Below are positions 11,401 to 19,400 of a stretch of 42,717 bases of DNA, in pieces; positions within the stretch are counted from its first letter, which is position 1; each line of letters opens with the position of its first letter. A program made the position numbers and the translations under genes. Under the pieces are notes generated by a model. It did not search any database. It saw only the letters and a program-made list of their open reading frames with translations, and was not told the DNA's origin. This DNA comes from Lachnospiraceae bacterium (GTDB taxonomy: Bacteria > Bacillota > Clostridia > Lachnospirales > Lachnospiraceae). The stretch lies in assembly GCA_029068555.1 (NCBI GenBank), contig JAIECJ010000079.1, positions 1 through 42,717 on the forward strand, given 5' to 3'.

Positions 11401-14400
11401 CGCCTGCCAGCACATACACCTCCCTGCGGTATCCGTCAGGAACATAGCTGTAGTCGATGAATGCATAGGTGTCATGCGCCTCAAACTTGATTTTCTTTAC
11501 TTCTGACAGCTTATTGACGGTAATGTTGAGCTTTGCCGCCTTTGCATAATTTCCCTTGGCGTCAATAAACGGTTTAATCGTTCCGTCAACGCCATCCTGA
11601 TATGCTGCGTATGCTGTCACTGTCGCCTTACCGGTATGAATTGCCGTCACATAGCCGGAATCCGAAACAGCAAGCACTTTCTCGTCACTTGACTCATATC
11701 CAACACAGATTGTGTCTGCCATCTGTACCTTGGTAATCTTGAGGTCGAGCTGCTGTCCCTCGCCGACTGACATCTTTGCAGCCGGACTGTTGAAGGCAAG
11801 GCTCTTTGGTAGAACTGCCTTTGAGAGATCCTCCATAAGCAGGCTCTTTGGCACATCAAGCTTAAATGTCTCTGTAAAGCCGTCTTCCCATGTAATCTCA
11901 AACGACGCTCCGCCGTCTTCTGCGACTCTGGCTGCGTCGAAAGCCACGACAATATATCTGCGGTGATTTTCCCATTCGTCAATTTCACCAGTCTCATAAA
12001 TATATCCGCCAGCGTTTTCGATGCTGCTTTGATAGATTACCCTGTCCGCTGCACCCTGCACATCTGCGTACTCCGCAGGAGCAGTGATGCGAACGCCCAA
12101 ATAGTTGCCGCCTAAATCCTGACCTTCTTTATTGTAACTGCCGTAGCTATAGGGGATTCCCTCCCTCGGCGTAATGGTGTGTGTAAAGTTCCCGCTCTCC
12201 GCTGCCTTTGTGACAGAGTCAAAAAGCACCACTGCGTTTTCTTCATCTAAGGCATCTCCCCCTACAGTAGAGCTGGCTCTCACAGCAGTAAAAGAAACAG
12301 TCTCAAACTTCAGTGTATAGTCGCTGCCATAAGTTTGAATCTCCTCGCTTCCCGTCTCACTATTGTAAACCCAGACATCCTGAAGCGCTTCGTCAAAGTC
12401 AAATCTGACATTGTAGGCACGGTCGCCCCGCAGGTACCCTGTCTTGGTCTGCCCTGTTGTCTTGTCCGTCACCTTAAGTTCTGGTCCGTCAACGCCTATA
12501 ATCCATGGATAGGAGATATCTGAAGATTCATAATATCTTACCCTGTCCACAATGTATGCCTTGTCGTTTTCAGCAATACCGCCTGATACGTCGACACGCT
12601 TGACAATATTCTTGACATTCTGCGTATTATTTTCTTCTGAAATATATGTGCCTGCCTTAATCTCGTCTTTCAGCACTGGGGTCACTGTCAGTTCGGCAGG
12701 TATAATGGTAAACACTTTATCTGTTCCTGTCCTGAGTATCTCTGTCTGCCCGATATATTTTTCGCCTTTCTCAACAGAAAGTACCAGATTATATGTGCCT
12801 GCATGGATAGCATCCTGTTCCCTGAGAATCCTGCTTCTCTCATTCCAATACCATCCAATGCTGATATCCGCCGGGTCAACAGCTTCGCCAGTCTTTGTAT
12901 TGTATGCTTTCACAGCGCCCTTAACTGCGTTCAGCACTGCATCGTCAAATGGTGCCCCGTCATATATCTTTGTGGTCTGCAAAATCTTATCCCAGTCCAC
13001 CTCAAACGAAACTGTTATGCCTTCCGTCTGTATCGGAGTGATGGCTGTGGACTGCTGATCCGCATAGCGCCCCTGTATGCTGTACGCACCTGTCTGTTCA
13101 TCAACAATGCGCTCATCCTTGAAATCCAGCTCATAGCGGTTATTGTAATTTTGCAGATATGTATAGCCTGCATTCTGCCAGTCAGCCCGCACAGTCAGCC
13201 TGTATTCTGCTCCTTCCACAAACGTATCGCTGCCCTGCAGTTCATACCAAGTTCCCGCCTTGTCGCCCTCGGTAATCTTGCGCTCCACGGTCCATATCAG
13301 CGCACCGAATGCTCCGCTGGAAACATTCTCTCCGTTCTTTTCAAGGTATCTGAGCCGGTCGTTCAGCCATGCCGCATTTGCCAGTTCACGGCTGTCCTCG
13401 CCTGCAGTGAAGTCGCTGACTGTGTAGTCAATCAGGTTTTCACTCTTTGCATCGCTTTGAGTGTTCTGTGTCCTTGTACGCAGAGCCGCCCTGATATCTG
13501 CAAGATAAGAGGAAACTGTCTCGCCATAATATGCCGGTACCCTGGATTCCGGTCTGATTACGATATCCTCTTTCTTAATCGTATAATATACATACTCTGT
13601 CTTGGAGACCGCGCCCGTCTTGCTGTCCGTATAACTTACCGCAATCCTGTATCTGCCTGCCTCGGTCGGCGCGGACACATACTCTACGTTATGATACTTC
13701 ACCTCATATGCATCTTCGACTGCAATGTCCTTGCTGCCATCATCATTTGTGGTCTCGGAATAACTGTAAATTTTCTGCCACTGATATGTCAAATCGGTAG
13801 ATGGCACATTGCTGCCTGTCACCTTTGCCTTCTTATAGTCATTCTTTGTCTCAAAGAAAGGCTTGGCATCGTAAATCTTTATAATCGGATTGGTCAGGCT
13901 GCCCTTGTTTTCTTCCGAGGCAGCTGTTCCTGTACGCATTTCTGTGACATCAATCACAGGTCCTGCCACTGCCAGTTTGATATCAAAAGCGTTCGCAGCA
14001 AGTGTCTCGTCAGTGACATCCACTCGATAATTTTCCTGTGACGCATTGATATCAATTTCTGCGTGGGTACTGTCCTCCGCCTTATACACAGCCTTTTTCC
14101 CCGAAAATTCTATACGGTACTCATATGTGACATCCTTGCCGCCTGTGCTTTGTGTCCTGACCAGCTTTGCGCTATCGCTCAGATACCGTGTTTCCCACAC
14201 AACGCTGTCATTGCCATCCTTGTCTGTGACATGCTGTCCTCTGCGGATTTTGAACACTGGTTCATAAGACTGTGTGTTTGTATCGGCATCGCCGTTGTAG
14301 GACACGCCCCAGAAGTACTTATCATCTTTTGCCATGATGTTTTTCTTCTCCGCATCCCCAGTCCTATATACCTCATAACCGGTAATCGTCTGAATCACAT

Positions 14401-16006
14401 TTGCCGCTTTTGTGCCGTCCACATACTCGGCTGTATTGGTCTGGATGCCGCCGATGAAAATGTCCGCCGCACTGATAACAATTTTGATAACTGCCTCAGA
14501 CTCCTGGTAGATTCCCGACTCACCGGCATAGGAAATAGTCAGCCCGTATGTGCCTGCATCCTTCACTTTTACCGGAATCTTTGTTCCGTCGCCCGGCGTC
14601 TCCTCTAATGCATTTCCATCTGCGTCAAACCACTGGTACTGGAGTTGTGCGTCTGCAACTATTTTCTCTTGCGCCGCATCGCTTTGTGCCTCCACTACAT
14701 ATGGATTTATCGCTTTAATAAGCTCTGCCATATCGGGCTGTTCCCCATACAGCCAGCCAAAATTTGTTCCGTCTGCCTTTACACGCTCCACCTGAATGAT
14801 GGTCTCCACACCACGCATTACATCGAGTTTTCTGCTGGTGTTGGAAAGTACGTAATTCTCCTTATCTGTCAGGGTAATCTCTAATTTGACAGAATACTCC
14901 TCACTGGACTTTATCCGCTCATCGGGATTGAGCTTGTTTCCGTCCTTGGTACCATCTTCTTTGGTTTCCCTGATAATGCTGACAGTACACGAATCGACAA
15001 ATGCATCTTTGCTGAAGTTTTCAGTCTCATTGCCATTGATATCGGTCCGTTTTAACTGATAGCCTTCCCGCACTGCCTCCTCTGCCGCCTGTGCTGTAGT
15101 GCCTGGTCTGATGCTGTCAATGGCACTGTAATCAACCACGACACCACATGGATCAATGCGGAAGGCGATCGTCTCTGACGTCTCGTCGCACACATTCTCG
15201 ATTTTGTCCAGCCTGATACTGAGCTGATAGCTGCCTTTGTTTTTCGGCACCACCGCTCCGTCAGCCAAATCCGAGCCATCAGCATTCTTCCATGTATAGA
15301 TAAGCTGCTTTCTCAAATCTTCATTGGACTCACCATTCAGTTCTACCGTCAGGAAATAAATTTTCTTACCATTTTTGTTGGTGTAATAACCTTTCAGTAT
15401 CTCTGCAAACAGGTCTCTGCTGTCCGCATCATACTGCGCAAAAATTGTGCCGGTCTCCTCGTCATAGGACAAACCTGCATTCTCCACCGCAGCACGCAGG
15501 CCGCTTTCATTAATCACGATGCTGGCTGCATTTGTGGATTGATCCTCATTCGGATTTACTCCGTCCGCACCCGTCGCAGATTCCTGCTGCACTTCTGACT
15601 CATCCACAGCAGGCTGCTTTGTCTCCTCTGCGGGCGCAGTTGTCTCCTCCGTCGTCTCTGTTGATCCGGAGCTGTCTTCACTTGATGCACTTTCGCCCGA
15701 ATCCGCCTCATGTGAAGGATTTTCACCCAAAGCGTTTCCATCCGAAATGCTTTCATCCGGAGTATTCTCATCTTGAGTGTTTTCATTTGAAGCACTGCCA
15801 CTCGAAATGTCGTCTCCGGCCGCGCTGTCCCCCACTTCGTCATCACCAGAGACATTGTCCGATTCCTCACTCAATGTCCCGATGTCCGCAGTGGTTTCCT
15901 GCGCCGGCTGCTCTGCTGCCAGCGTTGTCGCAGGCATTGACTGGAATACCATAGCAATGCTCAGGATAACTGGCAGCGCACGCTTAAACAGTTTACGTTT
16001 AAACAT
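2447..16006 (-). CDS. Giant secreted multi-domain protein (4,519 aa) with about 23 PPC-like repeats
   Basis: One uninterrupted frame of 13.6 kb. Residues 1-30 are a signal peptide (FKRKLFKRALPVILSIAM..., ending TTLAAE). Residues about 31-160 are an acidic Ser/Glu/Asp/Thr linker. Residues about 160-1400 hold repeated beta-rich modules of MBG/Ig-like type (KIYDGAPFDDAV, YQWQK, GTYNLVLSV). Residues about 1400-1510 are a BIG2 Ig-like domain (YESSDEKVLAVSDSGYVTAI), then an fn3-like part; a second BIG2 (WKSSNTKVATVKA) lies near 2080-2180. From about 2185 to the end I count about 23 repeats of roughly 100 residues with the core WYxFxAxxxGxYxF, resembling bacterial PPC domains. No catalytic motif, LPXTG or C-terminal membrane helix is seen; it ends PPDTGSEGTGSTE. 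AAAGGGGG precedes the start. Likely a surface or secreted adhesin or binding scaffold. Its neighbour, the amylase, hints at polysaccharide binding, which is inference. Confidence 0.8.
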   Translation of the reverse strand: MFKRKLFKRALPVILSIAMVFQSMPATTLAAEQPAQETTADIGTLSEESDNVSGDDEVGDSAAGDDISSGSASNENTQDENTPDESISDGNALGENPSHEADSGESASSEDSSGSTETTEETTAPAEETKQPAVDESEVQQESATGADGVNPNEDQSTNAASIVINESGLRAAVENAGLSYDEETGTIFAQYDADSRDLFAEILKGYYTNKNGKKIYFLTVELNGESNEDLRKQLIYTWKNADGSDLADGAVVPKNKGSYQLSIRLDKIENVCDETSETIAFRIDPCGVVVDYSAIDSIRPGTTAQAAEEAVREGYQLKRTDINGNETENFSKDAFVDSCTVSIIRETKEDGTKDGNKLNPDERIKSSEEYSVKLEITLTDKENYVLSNTSRKLDVMRGVETIIQVERVKADGTNFGWLYGEQPDMAELIKAINPYVVEAQSDAAQEKIVADAQLQYQWFDADGNALEETPGDGTKIPVKVKDAGTYGLTISYAGESGIYQESEAVIKIVISAADIFIGGIQTNTAEYVDGTKAANVIQTITGYEVYRTGDAEKKNIMAKDDKYFWGVSYNGDADTNTQSYEPVFKIRRGQHVTDKDGNDSVVWETRYLSDSAKLVRTQSTGGKDVTYEYRIEFSGKKAVYKAEDSTHAEIDINASQENYRVDVTDETLAANAFDIKLAVAGPVIDVTEMRTGTAASEENKGSLTNPIIKIYDAKPFFETKNDYKKAKVTGSNVPSTDLTYQWQKIYSYSETTNDDGSKDIAVEDAYEVKYHNVEYVSAPTEAGRYRIAVSYTDSKTGAVSKTEYVYYTIKKEDIVIRPESRVPAYYGETVSSYLADIRAALRTRTQNTQSDAKSENLIDYTVSDFTAGEDSRELANAAWLNDRLRYLEKNGENVSSGAFGALIWTVERKITEGDKAGTWYELQGSDTFVEGAEYRLTVRADWQNAGYTYLQNYNNRYELDFKDERIVDEQTGAYSIQGRYADQQSTAITPIQTEGITVSFEVDWDKILQTTKIYDGAPFDDAVLNAVKGAVKAYNTKTGEAVDPADISIGWYWNERSRILREQDAIHAGTYNLVLSVEKGEKYIGQTEILRTGTDKVFTIIPAELTVTPVLKDEIKAGTYISEENNTQNVKNIVKRVDVSGGIAENDKAYIVDRVRYYESSDISYPWIIGVDGPELKVTDKTTGQTKTGYLRGDRAYNVRFDFDEALQDVWVYNSETGSEEIQTYGSDYTLKFETVSFTAVRASSTVGGDALDEENAVVLFDSVTKAAESGNFTHTITPREGIPYSYGSYNKEGQDLGGNYLGVRITAPAEYADVQGAADRVIYQSSIENAGGYIYETGEIDEWENHRRYIVVAFDAARVAEDGGASFEITWEDGFTETFKLDVPKSLLMEDLSKAVLPKSLAFNSPAAKMSVGEGQQLDLKITKVQMADTICVGYESSDEKVLAVSDSGYVTAIHTGKATVTAYAAYQDGVDGTIKPFIDAKGNYAKAAKLNITVNKLSEVKKIKFEAHDTYAFIDYSYVPDGYRREVYVLAGANIAASEFETKINAVKNGNYDAFDAHLFIADTERNVTNHAGKAFWGRIDGLSPNTQYTVYVRNVSALRSFPNGEQIDASESATAGKPVKLVTTKAQNNGLNGYFKTAEGNQPVRGKTTVKTDAKSAAKYVYDSASDEAYYSVDISAKSVKFDVEAKYWQKEQADINYADEGDYIWYPLALTKDQQKDYVNPKLTYYVSDHSWTTDEPYNWKENGYVRVGAEDDDYYYFRPTTAKAAIDKNGKISLKGSGWVYAFAYDAEQNIISNAVELYITTAVDGLAGKAIKMKVGTTVLLSEYLTYKQKNIKLATYADRDLNVTWEDPDGAFEIIPQVYNGNEEIFDYWIKAKRPTSKPLELKVSDKTVKQNGGADITIKLSAAALDPVKGLKAYDVYDTEGMIRFDYADGMETGLKFRIEVKDQTGKILANELVDATRAWKSFVYKNAEYYNALYHHRYQSDDGWKGFREYDTKKKIWTYHYALTNLEGLSLTRLSSYTVSVTAVYGGYDAKIASAKIKTTNIPASKTNAVRYDDNGKDKYDDGGDRIVVYKDSRNANNSNKPLSEYMLLKSGSTYTLDFTGGDKNARNMKTDTLTWKSSNTKVATVKANPGTFTAAFKAVRKGTTQITVTSKITKKVIARWTVFVTAVGEADGYFGDNIYQDTSNADLADKLGADMLTLNKSMSFTLANGEKKWVAFRAPADGRYSVSASGGSYMAYDSDSRPLDRLGSSFNREMSKGMTYYFLVTVTDAKVGRKTVTITVSGTQYTQLTAGTDSIKVRGGSTVVFTAPEENVYTFAAFDKNGEPAEALNGNSTLSRLIMKNEKVSYVISGTGEYNVKVTPAGQLTDGTEIDIKQNETKYYKFTADETSEYTIYTADAAQKIDTGVLYTPSGSSLNYGESAVSKPSSDTDTDPKNVGFSTRKLKKGTVIYIALTAGGMDTTAKFRVEKAEKTGAAFTIAEAGGTKTVVYNADTAGEYDFTAAGADVTITSVEINGRYYGNASATYQAALEKGDYVKLTVSAKNADTSVTVTCTSVKPVSLKAGGSATVTVTNGLSRKIEFAASENGWYAFGFDKETVRAQYTKSAARAARANYVPGTEIYVRAGEMLTFTVTTAETTEQEVTVTASKNSSIKLTDMADAVTLTTGETYRYYWTAENEGLYDFAFTVTGASLTYSTEEGEDGSPVATLSGYYSKGDTFYLTVKTDDSAGGSFRAVIAKQDAQELKEGEDNAVSVDADASIWVSFTSKKTAKVRYQYGKTGADGMRFYESTGLDDDNTEEVSFTEDKVLRPGQKVYYKIENGNAEATTAHLTIQPVALTEIETESGNGIKSGTANIEAGANGWYHFHASDAGRYNLSVSSKAGEVTSDVDTFRVYESLTAETYSTDSTPFIQSGKDIYIRVTNNAEKADVTVTITNMESAAVPLETGEAKLQLKKDVTQYLVYYVTETGRYSLTAADADGKTYSLPVTYYVDNNDGIHTYIPVSAVKWTEGSKIVFAVTASEDIDVTVSIKQETLIELTDNAEVQTVSAGQTLYFRTKTTKDIRYFIETLEVADGLTLNYVSVSGWMNWNNGYTDFVSSAGAEEVVFGLTASSAFEGTKTFQIKRGIVSPEEIKAGTPAGSGELTAYHKAWYTFTPAKAGRYSIKAGGAVVYEYRNGITGSSSRIQTPREIIITESMLGKAVIYAIYHTDRTAAKKVSLSIAETTAEELVQGTAYTVDIAKVEQGENVWIYFRASEDGRYTFECSNAYVASSGMKWYKTLNTESCTMKYFGDEYCMNAGEAYYFPVSYDTKPEGNFTVSVSAVTDSSVETVSVSETAKTLEMNAGDEKWLKFTPEKTANYLFDLTNVYNGQMYQYDSIADESKKIIYNGNTYGYAAGKTVYFKLMADSSLPEGSKPSIKITSTDMQTLAEGENTIDQIPENTTVKYAFFAPSDPAVYSFTLTEKTDCTVYISRDGSSYNTLYQGGNTKLTLDKEHPAYIRMRAQGSDSSSAIAKITITKIASVSEINAGGSADVALTGDSNMAFYKFTAAEDGVYVFETDSKNSDVYVYITDSISDALLNPDNYYYYGNRKSDAVELDKGAVKYIRVIERKANLGSADDMFTLTCKKAEEVSLTGVNAMKKILKNGTPVFVRWTAGERGSYRFGFKVTDSSEVKYMYRPDSSSDFRAASSTISGADWSNYESSYDGERGLILEAVGQAQVEIYAETVPRRLYTGSQEVVYLDNSNRYEEFDFYAQLGESYVFYTSDANQPVNIAITDSNTGNTITPETVYWQADNCYAVYTFRNSQSCKLRVSPQYFDGSSTNCFVSAHTYVEYGSYGLTSGTEFTTDSVKVQYGGECWFCFTAKESDRYGFGASYSTYINLYRLNGNRLELLGTKKNSSDKIWSALEAGDTVLAQTFNSDTCSVSVTCTMPQQTSSWTINTSSTSAPSKSVVVSSGSEYVIPLTFSNLNNTAADYTFTLTSSSDFENIEMAMYKADTGSEMGVKDLVGTGYSIACKIDPNSTYELRVRNYNNGYWSGTIRAEKEYPYTYYPISLSDNAKSVTVKDGSEARFQFTVPEDGTYMFYGTADTSCDNYAQLWVDKKLQVSDDDGNGNSQFGITIQLTAGNEVELRTYMLNHAMTEGTYTVHVEKVPEDYADLEQLAIGGNSISGLAVGETVQYRIMVPSVSSDDSAPNGLDYVICSSLDNTNVSSDAVMDLGVQLQLASDASRDMSGNGWKKEDGNFCNLYDLIPGRPYILSVTNNGTESLRGSIGLYRCVEANNESTNIGAPTMERPGSVAVNIAENEEAWISYTAAEDGIFTFTADTSNSNGYIYLYREGSQTPTQSQYDYDDFSSSMTGKIGGISLSKGDTVWIRVCQQMHRGAIQCKIDVAWDIWSIESLEDGSNTASVTTDMRGVEGKVWMAFDAGIESGSYSISTQSTSIALQVYEDGQIIGTSSVDDAQRTVVTFEYKSGAQYQLGITTSQTSAQLTITKQEATPPDTGSEGTGSTE

Positions 16007-16189
16007 TTTTCATAGTCCCCCTTTCCTTTTTCAGGATGAGATCCTACACTGTACTTTGTATCCTCTTAAAGGGTCCATGAAGATAAAATTGTAATTTCCA
16101 GGGCAGATCTCATATTAAAAGTATAATATGGGTGCCTTGATACTTTGGCTCGGTCTTTTTTAATACATACCGATAGTCCCATAAAGCTA

Positions 16190-16219
16190 ATTATACTTAA
16201 CAATTAAAGGAAATGTAAG
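16190..16219 (-). promoter_or_regulatory. Possible promoter of the giant gene
   Basis: On the minus strand a -10 TATAAT (16190-16195) follows a weaker -35 CTTACA (16214-16219) with an 18-bp spacer. It would give a leader of about 180 bases. A second AT-rich TATACT lies nearer the gene with a poor -35. Confidence 0.4.
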
Positions 16220-16265
16220 CACTTTTTTCTATAATTTCGCATCGCATTTCACTAATCTTTATACG

Positions 16266-16303
16266 AAAAAAGCCGACAAAACTGTTTATTTTGTCGGCTT
16301 TTT
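16266..16303 (-). terminator. Rho-independent terminator of the amylase gene
   Basis: AAGCCGACAAAA pairs with TTTTGTCGGCTT around a seven-base loop, with A- and T-runs on both sides. It lies about 125 bases beyond the amylase stop and upstream of the giant gene's promoter, so the two large genes are separate transcription units. The symmetrical runs mean it could also act on the plus strand. Confidence 0.85.
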
Positions 16304-16427
16304 AAAAGCTTTTTAAAGCTTTGCATTTTTTCTATGCAATGTGCTGTATATTGTACTCAATGTGCTGTAACTATTGTACATTTTCTTTGTCTCATAGATA
16401 CATAAAGGTGTTACTTTATTCAAGTCT

Positions 16428-19400
16428 TTAGTGGAATAGCATTCTGGCAAGTCTCTCAAACCAGTTTTCCTTCACATTATTTGCCTTAATCTTAAAGGAC
16501 TTAGTCGTCGTTCCTCCGAAACCGCCTGTACCTTTCAGTGTTACCTTGGCTGTGCCTTTGGTTATATTACCTGTATAGGAAACAATCTCAAATCCGCCGT
16601 CTGCCACTGTACCATCTGCCCCGCCAAGAGCCGCTGTCGTTCCATCTATTGTAACTGTATATTTAGTTCCGTTCAGCTTAAACTCGGTGAAGTCACTACC
16701 CGTCAGACTAACTGCATAACCAGTATACTCCTTATCTGCTATCTTTATTTTTGCCTTGGCAATGTCAGACTGCATTACACTGTAAACAGCGGATTTGCTT
16801 CCAGTGTAGCCGCTGTTTTCAACTGCATTTACAGTCACCTTAATCAGTGTCTTTGCCGGAATAATATCGCCTGTCACAATCGCATCACCGGCAGCCCTGA
16901 CAATATTTTCCTGTCCGCTGTTGGCTACAACTGTCTCGTTGACATAGTTATATGTGCATTCTTTCACGTAGTCTTTCCCTGCCTTAAGGGCTTTTCCGTT
17001 TGACTCTTTAACTGTAGGAACAGACAGGAATTTCGCCGGTTTTACATTGTACATAACGTCCTTAACCGTGATAACCGTATTTTCAAGATCCTGCGCAACA
17101 ACCTTAAAGTTTACGGCTGTCGTACCTGTATAATTGCCTTTGAATGTGATTACAGCCTGCGCTGTCGCCGCAGCTGTCAGGTTCTTGTTGTTGCTGTAGG
17201 CTACCTTGTAGTCATCCTTTCCAAGCATTTTCCCACCATAGCTTACTGTAACTGCAGGTGTGCTTCCCGCTTTGGAGTATGGTGCCTCCTCTGCGCAGCT
17301 GACTGTGATATCTTCCTCTTTCAGTTCCTTTACATTTATCTTGAATGTGGTGCTAATTGTTCCTGTGTATCTGCCCTTTCCTGTAAAGGTAACTGTCGCC
17401 TTCCCCACTTTCTTGTTGTTCTTATAGCTTACTGTGTAATCTCTGCCTGCCTCAAGGATATCGCTTCCGTTTTTTGCTTGAAGGGCTGGCGCAGCCTGTG
17501 TCATGCCGGCTGCCGTATCCGCAGATGCCCAATCGTAAACCATATCTTTGATACTCTCAGCGTCGACCATTGCCGCGCTTCCCAGCTTGTCGCCTGTAAC
17601 CTTGAATGTCTTTTCTGCGCTGCCGATATAATCTGCATTGTCTGCTTTTACCGTCACAACCGCCGTTGCCGTTCCTACCTGTCTATTCCATATGTAGGAT
17701 ACTTCATAAGCGCCTGCGTCAAGTTCTTTACCCTTTACTTTGACCTTGGTTACTTTTGGTCTCTTCTGCTCATCATCATAATCTGCGTACGAAACGCTTG
17801 AGGCGCTGAGTGTTATCGCTGCGCCCTTAACCGGAGTCTTCTTTGTAATGGTGATATCTTTCACAATGCTTCCAGTGTAATTTCCTTCAGCTGCTGTGAT
17901 GACCATCACATAGTTACCCACATCCTTGATAGATGTAAGCGCCGATGCCTGTGCGGGATTGCTGTCATAGTCCTCTTTTACATAGTATGCTGTTGTATAG
18001 TCCTTAGCTGCCTTTAGTGACACCTTGCCATATTTTAACTTTGGTGCGGCATTCTGTGCCTTTCTTTCGTTGTATGCAAGCACATCATTGTATGTCAGAG
18101 CTACATCTGATGCATCAATACTTTTCTTTGCAATATTGAACGTAACTGTTTTCTGCTCTGTGAAATTGCCTTTTCCTTTTATTGTGACAGAAGCCTTTAC
18201 GCTCTCACTGCTTGCATTTTTGTTGTTCTTGTAGCTTACTGTATAATCTTTTCCTGCCTGAAGCTTTCTTCCGCCAAGTCTCACTACAAGGCTGTTGTCA
18301 TCCAGTTTGATTGCGCTGCCCGTATATGTCTGGTCAGGAATACTGCTTACCCAAAGATTGTTTGGATCGTATTCCGTTTTCAAAAGCACAACCGTACCGC
18401 CGTCCGCTGCCGCCGGAATCTCTACTGTAAGAACGCCCTTCTCGTCTGTATTATAAAATTCTCCACTGTACAAATCCTGGTAAACTGCTGCCGGTACATT
18501 CAATGTTACGCGCTGTGCATGCTGCGCATTGTTCAGTCCCACATAAATTGTTGTGCCGCCATAACTTCTTTCAAATACGTCATACTGCGCATCATTGCTT
18601 ACTGCAACAGTGCTTCTGGTTCCTTTTGCAAATACCTGCGGGTACTGATTGCGGATTGCCAAAAGCTTTTTGTAGTGATTGAGCATCATGTTGTCATCAT
18701 TTACCCTCGTCCAGTCAAAGTCATAGCGATTTGTCTGGTATGGGTAATTGTTTGCGCCGTACTGTCCGACTTCCTCACCATAATAGATAACGGGCTGACC
18801 TTTTGCTGTGATCTGGAGTGATGCTGCCACCTTAAAGAGCTCTATAGCCCTGTCTTCTGGTATCTTGTTCTCACTGATGAGTTTCTGTAACAGTCCATCC
18901 TCGTCATGGCTGCTCATGAACTGCCCCAGTGTCGCCGTATTGTTGAGTGCTGCATTTCTTCCCTGTAAAAAGCTCTCCACGCTGCTCAAATTGCCGTTCG
19001 CAAAGGACTGTGCCTGGTCGTTAAAGTCAAAGTCAAGCAGAGAATCCATACGTCCTGTGCCAAGCATTCCTGTATCAGTGGCGTAGCCTGCACCTGCCCA
19101 CTCACCGATCATCTTGAAATCAGGATTTATGGTTGTCAGTGCATTCTTGAATGCAGACCATGTCGTGTCGTCAACATGCTTTACGGTATCGACACGGTAG
19201 TAGTCAATCGGGTACTTACTAATCCAGTTCGACTGCCATGCCACGAGAAGCTCCCTGACTTCACTGTTTTCCGTAAGGAAATCGGGAAGTCCGGAAAGAG
19301 AAGTCATCTGGTCGCTGCCTGACACTTCCTCGTCAGCCTCGCGAAGCATACGAATCGCATTGCCATCCGCATCTTTAAATGACTCATTGAAATAGTTCTT

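Noticed and set aside
12803-14041. Plus-strand open frame of 412 codons inside the giant gene
   Set aside because: It is the antisense shadow of the large secreted protein: Cys/Ile/Leu-rich, no ribosome site, no family features.
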